A program made the position numbers and the translations under genes. From contig DAQB01000072.1 in NCBI GenBank assembly GCA_002502705.1, positions 18,194 to 24,479 of the forward strand: a stretch of DNA of 6,286 nucleotides, in the 5' to 3' direction. The first letter of the stretch is position 1. Each line of letters begins with the position of its first letter. Of this stretch, positions 1 through 5,031 are shown piece by piece. The DNA is from Thermoplasmatales archaeon UBA582 (GTDB lineage: Archaea > Thermoplasmatota > Thermoplasmata > Thermoplasmatales > Thermoplasmataceae). Below the pieces are notes generated by a model. The model had not been told where the DNA came from. It ran no database searches and saw only the letters and a program-made list of their open reading frames with translations.

Positions 1-1
1 A

Positions 2-385
2 GACGGCATAATGGAAGATGCAAACCCGGTTTTTGAGAAGATGAGTAACATTGCCGAATCGATCATTGCATCTCCACGGGAAACGGATTATAAGATACCT
101 GTCGCCGGAACATCTGACGGCAACGGGATAATATTTGTCGGGCATGATGGATCAGTATATCCGAGTGGTTTTCTGCCAATAAAAGTCGGTTCTATTCTGG
201 AAAAGCCAATCAGTGAAATCTACAGGGAAAGCGACCTGCTCTTATCTCTAAGGAACCGAAAGAATCTGGCCGGAAAATGCGGGTCCTGCGAATACATGGA
301 AGTTTGTGGGGGAAGCAGGGCAAGGGCTTTCTATTATACTGGATCTGTTCTTGGAGAAGATCCACTCTGTCCTCGTGTAATATGA
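2..385 (+). CDS. Radical SAM/SPASM domain protein, C-terminal part (5' end outside window)
   Basis: The frame is open to the left edge, so the ATG at 11 is probably internal and the radical SAM core with its CxxxCxxC cluster lies upstream, out of view. What remains is a SPASM-type auxiliary iron-sulfur domain. A stretch GIIFVGHDGSVYPSGFLP (about 125-178) is followed by the cysteine pattern C-x2-C-x5-CGGSRARA (about 279-327) and a final DPLC near the end. The PSGFLP element together with CGGSRARA...DPLC is characteristic of the TIGR04053-type radical SAM/SPASM proteins. Related haem-pathway enzymes (AhbC, AhbD, NirJ) share the CGGSRARA element but, as I recall, have a different preceding segment, so they are the less likely alternative. 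Such proteins use S-adenosylmethionine radical chemistry in the cytoplasm; the substrate here cannot be told. The gene ends in TGA at 383-385 and is separated from the next gene by 111 bases, so it is probably a separate transcription unit. Confidence 0.85.
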   Translation, partial: DGIMEDANPVFEKMSNIAESIIASPRETDYKIPVAGTSDGNGIIFVGHDGSVYPSGFLPIKVGSILEKPISEIYRESDLLLSLRNRKNLAGKCGSCEYMEVCGGSRARAFYYTGSVLGEDPLCPRVI

Positions 386-424
386 CATCTATATTTCAAT
401 CAAAGCACTCTGAAACGAAGTACC

Positions 425-445
425 TGCATAATGCAAATTTATGCA
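425..445. promoter_or_regulatory. Perfect 7-base inverted repeat, possible operator
   Basis: The arms TGCATAA (425-431) and TTATGCA (439-445) are exact reverse complements separated by 7 bases. The arm centres are about 14 bases apart, roughly one and a half helical turns. The repeat ends about 15 bases upstream of the TATA-like box of the 497 gene, a position suited to a dimeric activator or repressor. The stem is AT-rich, so it is a poor terminator hairpin. Its role as an operator is inferred from position and symmetry only. Confidence 0.4.
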
Positions 446-458
446 CTAATTTAGCAGC

Positions 459-470
459 GAAAAGATTATA
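459..470 (+). promoter_or_regulatory. TATA-like box of the 497-3452 operon
   Basis: The AT-rich element GAAAAGATTATA is centred about 30 bases before the ATG at 497. Archaeal TATA boxes place the transcription start about 25 bases downstream, which here falls at about 491-497. The transcript would therefore be leaderless or nearly so. Consistent with that, no Shine-Dalgarno sequence is seen before the ATG. The match to the archaeal consensus is only moderate. Confidence 0.45.
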
Positions 471-496
471 ACGCCTCGGGATAATAAACATAAGTA

Positions 497-1087
497 ATGT
501 CGGTGATTAAAGGTATATTTGGTTCCATCAGGATCCTCTCTGCCTTTGTTCTAAACGGCATAGTACCGCTGTCCTTATTCTACCTCTCCGGCGCACTTAA
601 CCTGGTCGGAAGCGAATCCCAGATAATTTATCTAGTACCTGGATTTCTTGCAGGCGGACTGCTTTTTTCGATCATGGGCGCGTTAATTAGCAAAGTCAGG
701 TGGTCTGCCCTTATTTCACTGGTTGCTGGCGCAGCACTAATCGCTTCATTGTTTGTTTTAGTGAACTTTGATAAGGTTCTTCTTCCTTTATCTGCATTTT
801 CCTATGGTTTCATATCCGAGGCACCATGCATGTTCCTTCTTGCAATCTCCAGTAAGGAATATTTGGAAAATTTTTTCAGCAGACTGGTAGTGGTAAAGGC
901 AACTTTGTTTGGATTTTCTCCGCTATTCCTGGCTCTTCTGTATGCAATAATTTACATTAAATCAGGTCAGGCACACCTTGTAAATTCACTCATTCCGGGC
1001 CAGGTCATATCCATTCTACTTCTGCTTGTTTCCATTCTGCTACCCGTTCAAGCACAAAGCAGGGGTGTGCCCAGCAATAATGCATGA
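497..1087 (+). CDS. Six-helix integral membrane protein of unknown function
   Basis: The 196-residue product is almost entirely hydrophobic. By eye it has six membrane segments, at about residues 11-34, 43-64, 69-89, 93-117, 130-154 and 162-184. Short polar loops join them, including a basic turn (SKVRW, 65-69) and a longer loop with SSKEYLENFFSR (118-129). A glutamate (E108) and P110 lie inside helix 4. There is no signal peptide cleavage site and no family motif I recognise; the six-helix layout resembles half of a major facilitator-type transporter, but nothing specific supports transport. The ATG at 497 fits a leaderless start 25-30 bases after a TATA-like box. The TGA stop at 1085-1087 overlaps the Shine-Dalgarno sequence of the phosphoesterase gene that follows in the same frame, so the two are probably cotranscribed and translationally coupled. 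It may assist or anchor the lipid-active enzymes downstream, but that is a guess from position. Confidence 0.75.
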   Translation: MSVIKGIFGSIRILSAFVLNGIVPLSLFYLSGALNLVGSESQIIYLVPGFLAGGLLFSIMGALISKVRWSALISLVAGAALIASLFVLVNFDKVLLPLSAFSYGFISEAPCMFLLAISSKEYLENFFSRLVVVKATLFGFSPLFLALLYAIIYIKSGQAHLVNSLIPGQVISILLLLVSILLPVQAQSRGVPSNNA

Positions 1088-1093
1088 GGTGAT
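1086..1093 (+). promoter_or_regulatory. Strong Shine-Dalgarno sequence for the phosphoesterase gene
   Basis: GAGGTGAT matches the complement of the archaeal 16S rRNA 3' end over eight bases and overlaps the TGA stop of the preceding gene. From the GAGG core (1086-1089) there are exactly 7 bases to ACG at 1097, the usual distance to a start codon. The distances to CTG 1106 (16), ATT 1109 (19) and TTG 1142 (52) are all too long from this core. This site is the main reason for placing the next gene's start upstream of the TTG. Confidence 0.65.
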
Positions 1094-1096
1094 AAG

Positions 1097-2566
1097 ACGC
1101 AGTCTCTGATTAAAAAAATTGCAATAATCCTGTCTGTTATTTTGTTACTTTCGACATTTCTAGTTCCAACAAGCGTTGCCGTAAGCGATCATAATTATCC
1201 CGTTTCCAGGACGCCAATTAAACACGTAATTGAAATAATGATGGAAAACCACAGTTTTGATAACCTATTTGGAACATATCCATCTGACAACCATTCATTG
1301 CAGGTGAGCCACCCACTGAATCTCAACAACCTGACTAATTCCTCGTTCATAGAAAGATTACCGGCTGGTACTTTCAGTACTCCGGACCCAGTGGAGGGAT
1401 ATACTGCATATCATCTTGATTGGAATCATGGCAAAATGAATGGATTCTTAAATGGATCAGGGAGGCAATCCCTGACAACCTTCACAGCAGACCAGATGGC
1501 GCCAGAATGGGATCTTGCAATGGAGTTCGCGATTGACGACATGGACTTCAGCATGCTTACTGAAACAACCCCTAACAGGCTTTACAGTCTTGCTGGATAC
1601 TCTCCTGTAATGAACGACTGTGGACCACCACCATGTATTCCGTATGATGAGACTATAATGTCCGAGCTTGACAGCTATAATTTAAGCTGGGGTTATTTCG
1701 TTCAGAATGTTTCCGACGGGTATGCACCTGTCAACTTTGTCTCTGGCATCAATGACCATTCATCAAATATACAGGACTGGTCGTCATTCATACGTGATCT
1801 GGGGACTGGAAATCTTCCGAACGTTTCCTGGGTGATGCCTGTGGGCGGTGGCGCCTCTGATCTATATTCACAGGGCCCACCTAACAATGTTCTGTTCGGT
1901 GAAATGTGGATTATGTATCTTGTAAATGCTGTGATGAAAAGCAGATACTGGAACAGCACAGCAATATTCATAACTTACGACGAGGGCGGTGGTTATTACG
2001 ATCAGGTTGCGCCCCCTGTCGTGGATGGAATCCAGCTGGGACTGAGAATTCCTTTCATCGCGATATCACCATATGCAAAAGAGAACTATGTTTCCAGTAC
2101 TATTCTGGATCAGTCCTCGGTACTTGCATTCATTGACTATAACTGGAATATGCCAGCCCTTAACAGGTTTGTCTCGCTTTCAGGAATACCCGTTGACATG
2201 TTTGATTTCTCGCAGACTTATAAAAATGGCATTTTGATCCGGCAGCCAATAAGTCTGAGCGCGTATGGTTTGCCCGTGCCGGGAAATTATGTTTTTCCGT
2301 TCAATTCGTCAAAGTATTTCAATCTCTCTTATCTATTTCCAATTCCACTGGAATATCCGTTATCTGATCTGCCTTATGCAGAATATGGATCCAGCAATCT
2401 CACAATATCATCGTATTCTTCAGATCTCTACGTTTTGCATGATCATCCTTTCACCGTATTTTACCTGAGTGATACTATGATCTGGATCCTCCTTATTGCC
2501 TCGGTTCTCATTGCATATTTTCTTCCAGGGATACGTAAAAGGTCTGTCAAACATGAAAGGAAATAA
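1097..2566 (+). CDS. Exported, membrane-anchored phosphoesterase (phospholipase C / acid phosphatase AcpA family, PF04185)
   Basis: Members of this family hydrolyse phosphate mono- or diesters, including phospholipid head groups. The family landmarks appear in order: MMENHSFDNLFG (from 1238), whose Glu-Asn pair supplies metal ligands; TTPNRLY (from 1565), whose Thr lies at the nucleophile position; and YDEGGGYYD (from 1976), whose Asp-Glu completes the metal site. GLRIPFIAISPYAK follows. The start is unusual: the only conventional in-frame start, TTG 1142, leaves a truncated leader. Codons from ACG 1097 give QSLIKKIAIILSVILLLS, a classic signal peptide, at ideal distance from a strong Shine-Dalgarno; CTG 1106 and ATT 1109 are alternatives. 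A C-terminal membrane helix (about 2474-2530) followed by a basic tail suggests an enzyme facing outward. The only two cysteines (CGPPPC, 1619-1636) could form a disulfide. About twelve N-x-S/T sites are present. Histidines usual in the family's EHPP and DHV motifs are replaced (see findings). Substrate is unknown; a secreted acid phosphatase for phosphate scavenging is the main alternative to a lipase. Confidence 0.9.
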   Translation, partial: TQSLIKKIAIILSVILLLSTFLVPTSVAVSDHNYPVSRTPIKHVIEIMMENHSFDNLFGTYPSDNHSLQVSHPLNLNNLTNSSFIERLPAGTFSTPDPVEGYTAYHLDWNHGKMNGFLNGSGRQSLTTFTADQMAPEWDLAMEFAIDDMDFSMLTETTPNRLYSLAGYSPVMNDCGPPPCIPYDETIMSELDSYNLSWGYFVQNVSDGYAPVNFVSGINDHSSNIQDWSSFIRDLGTGNLPNVSWVMPVGGGASDLYSQGPPNNVLFGEMWIMYLVNAVMKSRYWNSTAIFITYDEGGGYYDQVAPPVVDGIQLGLRIPFIAISPYAKENYVSSTILDQSSVLAFIDYNWNMPALNRFVSLSGIPVDMFDFSQTYKNGILIRQPISLSAYGLPVPGNYVFPFNSSKYFNLSYLFPIPLEYPLSDLPYAEYGSSNLTISSYSSDLYVLHDHPFTVFYLSDTMIWILLIASVLIAYFLPGIRKRSVKHERK

Positions 2567-3452
2567 GAGAGTATATGTGATTGCAAACCCAAATGCGGGT
2601 GAATTCAGTAAGGAGAGACTTGATTCCATAATGAAAGCATGTGACCAATTTTCTCCTGTTTCCATTATAACAAAGAGACAGGGGGAAGCAACTGAATTTG
2701 CTGCAGGAATTGATGATGGATCTTACATTATCGTAATTGGAGGAGACGGAACAATCAATGAGGTTATACAATCAACTGTCAACAGAGATATAACAATTAT
2801 ACCCGCAGGCGGCGGCACCGGTTCTGATCTGGCACGAACAACAGGCACTCTCAGTATACAGGAGATAGTTAATGGAATCCTGCACGACGAAACCGGCAGT
2901 ATAGATGCAATGCTTCTCGAGTGCGGTGAGGGTAGGAGATACTTTGGGAATATAATTGAGATAGGTTTCGGCGCTGATGTTATGCGTAGGGTGAATCTGA
3001 AAAGAAAAACACTAATAAACCCCTTCATATCCGCTGTTATCCACGAATTATTTGGGCTCAAAAACTACGATCTGGAAATAGAATTTGATGGGGGAAATCT
3101 CGATGCTTCGACAGGTGAAGTGATCATCGCAAACTGCAGGTACTTCGGCTCAGGTATGCTGGCGTCAAAATTCTCCGATCCAGCGGATAGTTTATTGGAT
3201 CTTCATTTAATAAGGAAGATCTCGCGTCTCAATATGATGAGAAAATTCAGTAAGCTTGGGGATGGATCCTATCTGGATCTAAAAGAAGTTACAAATCAAT
3301 CATCTCCTTTTTTCAGGATAAAAGGGGACATTGCCCCCATTGAGGGCGATGGAGAGGTCTTCGGTTCCACTCCGTGCACAATCAATGCGGTTCCCAAGTC
3401 TCTTAAAATAATGATGTCCCAGACTTCGCAGGTAAGAAAAATATCAGCATAA
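2553..3452 (+). CDS. Lipid kinase of the diacylglycerol kinase / YegS-like family
   Basis: The 299-residue product transfers the gamma-phosphate of ATP (or NTP) to a lipid hydroxyl, in the cytoplasm at the membrane face. The DAGK catalytic domain is plain: ANPNAG at 11-16, the nucleotide-binding GGDGTINEV at 63-71, GGGTGSDLAR at 86-95, a central region with NIIEIGFGADV, and the C-terminal GDGE at 265-268 that closes the active site in this family. Length matches the usual 290-320. I chose ATG 2553 because homologues begin just before the NPxAG strand. A same-frame ATG at 2496 would add 19 residues inside the membrane-helix codons of the previous gene. The gene overlaps the phosphoesterase end by 14 bases, and AAAAGGT (2537-2543) may serve as a weak ribosome site, so the two are probably translationally coupled. 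In an archaeon the substrate may be an archaeol-type or polyprenyl alcohol rather than diacylglycerol; the sequence does not decide this. Sphingosine-kinase-like and NAD-kinase-like relatives are less likely. Confidence 0.93.
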   Translation: MKGNKRVYVIANPNAGEFSKERLDSIMKACDQFSPVSIITKRQGEATEFAAGIDDGSYIIVIGGDGTINEVIQSTVNRDITIIPAGGGTGSDLARTTGTLSIQEIVNGILHDETGSIDAMLLECGEGRRYFGNIIEIGFGADVMRRVNLKRKTLINPFISAVIHELFGLKNYDLEIEFDGGNLDASTGEVIIANCRYFGSGMLASKFSDPADSLLDLHLIRKISRLNMMRKFSKLGDGSYLDLKEVTNQSSPFFRIKGDIAPIEGDGEVFGSTPCTINAVPKSLKIMMSQTSQVRKISA

Positions 3453-3455
3453 ACT

Positions 3456-3463
3456 CTTAAATA
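3456..3463 (+). promoter_or_regulatory. TATA box of the SCP2-alcohol dehydrogenase-aldehyde dehydrogenase operon
   Basis: CTTAAATA closely resembles the archaeal TATA consensus (TTTAWATA). Its centre lies about 25 bases before the ATG at 3485, so transcription should start at or next to the start codon and give a leaderless mRNA. No Shine-Dalgarno sequence precedes the ATG. The box sits only four bases after the lipid kinase stop, in a 32-base gap, so the downstream operon has its own promoter even if some read-through occurs. Confidence 0.6.
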
Positions 3464-3484
3464 ATGTTTTAGCGTTCTATTGTT

Positions 3485-3889
3485 ATGCCGATTTTTCCGA
3501 GTGATGAATGGGTGAAGGAATATGTTGCAAAAATCAACACCAATGAAAAATACGCTGATGCTGCATCAGACTGGGAAGGAGATTTTCTTTTCATAATTGA
3601 GGATGATTCTTCTAAAAAACCGGTCGCGTCAATCTATCTGGATCTATACCACGGAAAATGCAGGGGTGGGAAGTTCCTTGATAAAAGCGAGGGAATGCAG
3701 GCAGCCTTTTCCTATATCGGACCCTACAGGAACTGGATCCGTCTTATTAAAAGAGAAATAGACCCGATTCAGGGCGTTCTGACCGGAAAGTTCAAGCTAA
3801 AGGGACCAATGATGAAGATAATGCGATATACAAGGGCTGCAAAGGAGCTTGTAAACACTGCTAACCAGGTTGAAACGGAATTCAAGTGA
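3485..3889 (+). CDS. SCP2 sterol-carrier-type lipid-binding protein
   Basis: This is a 134-residue single-domain soluble protein of the SCP-2 family, whose members bind lipids or fatty acyl compounds in a hydrophobic tunnel. Visible family features are the N-terminal FPSDEWVKEYVAKIN helix, the DWEGDFLFIIE strand (29-39), YLDLYHGKCRGGKF (51-64), GPYRNW (79-84) and the C-terminal signature DPIQGVLTGKFKLKG (93-107) followed by MKIMRYTRAAKELV. Length and layout match stand-alone archaeal and bacterial SCP2 proteins; no signal peptide or membrane helix is present. The ATG at 3485 lies about 25 bases after a TATA box, supporting a leaderless start. The TGA stop overlaps the GTG start of the alcohol dehydrogenase by four bases. 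That coupling suggests it presents or buffers a hydrophobic substrate or product for the two dehydrogenases, which is an inference. The natural ligand is unknown; sterols are improbable in an archaeon, so an isoprenoid or fatty compound is more likely. Confidence 0.93.
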   Translation: MPIFPSDEWVKEYVAKINTNEKYADAASDWEGDFLFIIEDDSSKKPVASIYLDLYHGKCRGGKFLDKSEGMQAAFSYIGPYRNWIRLIKREIDPIQGVLTGKFKLKGPMMKIMRYTRAAKELVNTANQVETEFK

Positions 3890-5031
3890 TTAAATTGTGG
3901 TTTTTTAGAATACCTGAGATAGTCTATGGCGAAGATTCCTTATCATATCTTGAATCTACCAGACACAGGAGATTTCTCATAGTAACAGACAGGAATATCG
4001 CCAGGACCGATTTCCCGGACCTTGTTATGAATAATCTCCCCGATGCTTCAAGCTCAATGTTATTTTCAGATATAGGAGAGGAGCCAGCATTTGATGAAAT
4101 GACAAAATCGATAGAAAGGATAAGGGAATTTGCTCCGGACTGCATAATAGCCCTCGGGGGAGGATCTGTTATGGATTCGGCAAAGGTAATTGCATTTACA
4201 TATGCAAACCCTGCAAGACAGATATACGATCTCACTCCACTTGAGCATCTCGGGATAAGGGAAAAGGTATCGATAATCGCAATACCCACAACAAGCGGTA
4301 CTGGATCGGAATGTTCATGGGCAGCAGTTGTTTCTGAAAGTGATGGCTTGACAAAGAGAAAGATGGAACTTGCATCCACTGAAATTCTACCTGAAACTGC
4401 AATACTGGATCCAGTATTTGTAAGATCACTGCCCCTCAAGCAGACAGTGTCCACCGCTGTTGATGCAATCGTACATGCAATAGAGGCATATACATCGCAG
4501 TGGAGGAATCCATATTCTGATGCAATGGCCATCAAGGCATTGCAGTTGATAACAGGTTCGATCAGATCGGTAATAAAAGATCCTTTAAACATTGAATTCA
4601 GGAACAATGTTCACATCGGCGCCTCAATGGCAGGCTCGGCTTTCTCAAATTCTCAGATAGGTCTTGCCCACGCCATGGGTCATGCACTCGGTTCATGTTT
4701 CAGAATTGCCCATGGATATGCTGTTGGTTTATATATTCCCGAAATCATAAAATACAACAGTGCTGCAGTTCCGGATCTTTACAGGGAGATCAGGAATGTA
4801 TTTCCTGCGGATGCAAGGAAAAAGGATCTTTATGGCACGATCAGATATTTCTTTGAAGAGATAGGCCAGCCCCTGACCATAGGAGAATGCGGCATCGATG
4901 CATCAGCCTATGAAAGCAAGATGGAAACGCTTGTTAAACTTTCAATGGAATCAACAGGTTCACTGACAAATGCAAGGGAATCTGATTCCGATTCAATAAG
5001 AAGTATTATGCTCAAAGTGAGGGGAATATGA
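3886..5031 (+). CDS. Iron-containing (group III) alcohol dehydrogenase
   Basis: This 381-residue protein is predicted to oxidise an alcohol to an aldehyde (or the reverse) with NAD(P) and a divalent metal, normally Fe2+. The N-terminal nucleotide-binding domain carries GGGSVMDSAK (91-100) and PTTSGTGSE (134-142). The C-terminal helical domain carries all four expected metal ligands: Asp193 and His197 (AVDAIVHAIEAY), His262 (GLAHAMGHALG) and His276 (RIAHGYAVG). The spacing 193/197/262/276 matches that of lactaldehyde reductase FucO almost exactly. Length is normal for the family and the gene is intact. The GTG at 3886 overlaps the SCP2 stop by four bases. TTG 3895 is a possible alternative start and would also leave the family's usual N-terminal strand complete. 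The stop overlaps the next gene's ATG by four bases. Substrate cannot be read from the sequence; neighbours suggest a hydrophobic alcohol whose aldehyde is passed to the downstream dehydrogenase. Confidence 0.96.
   Translation: MIKLWFFRIPEIVYGEDSLSYLESTRHRRFLIVTDRNIARTDFPDLVMNNLPDASSSMLFSDIGEEPAFDEMTKSIERIREFAPDCIIALGGGSVMDSAKVIAFTYANPARQIYDLTPLEHLGIREKVSIIAIPTTSGTGSECSWAAVVSESDGLTKRKMELASTEILPETAILDPVFVRSLPLKQTVSTAVDAIVHAIEAYTSQWRNPYSDAMAIKALQLITGSIRSVIKDPLNIEFRNNVHIGASMAGSAFSNSQIGLAHAMGHALGSCFRIAHGYAVGLYIPEIIKYNSAAVPDLYREIRNVFPADARKKDLYGTIRYFFEEIGQPLTIGECGIDASAYESKMETLVKLSMESTGSLTNARESDSDSIRSIMLKVRGI
5017..5024 (+). promoter_or_regulatory. Shine-Dalgarno sequence for the aldehyde dehydrogenase gene
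   Basis: GTGAGGGG contains the GAGG core at 5019-5022, five bases before the ATG at 5028. It lies inside the last codons of the alcohol dehydrogenase gene. It fixes ATG 5028 as the start and supports coupled translation through the ATGA overlap. Confidence 0.6.

Noticed and set aside
277..471. Plus-strand frame overlapping the end of the radical SAM gene
   Set aside because: Most of it lies out of frame under the conserved SPASM cysteines, and the rest is the regulatory gap; no ribosome site or domain.
1080..1109. ATG at 1080 and GTG at 1089 as starts for the phosphoesterase
   Set aside because: Both are in another frame that ends at TGA 1107-1109; ATG 1084 meets TGA two codons later.
2496..2552. 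Upstream ATG that would lengthen the lipid kinase by 19 residues
   Set aside because: The extension is the shifted reading of the phosphoesterase membrane-helix codons, and family members begin just before the NPxAG strand, which fits ATG 2553.
2723..3061. Minus-strand frame opposite the lipid kinase
   Set aside because: It is antisense to the conserved GGDGT and GGGTGSD region and its protein is low-complexity and unrecognisable.
3464..3484. T-rich stretch after the lipid kinase as a terminator
   Set aside because: Only a run of four Ts with no hairpin, and it lies inside the promoter of the next gene; too weak to call.
3924..4607. Long minus-strand open frame of 227 codons opposite the alcohol dehydrogenase
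   Set aside because: It lies antisense to a gene with all catalytic motifs intact, and its translation shows no recognisable domain; it is a by-product of the sense codon bias.
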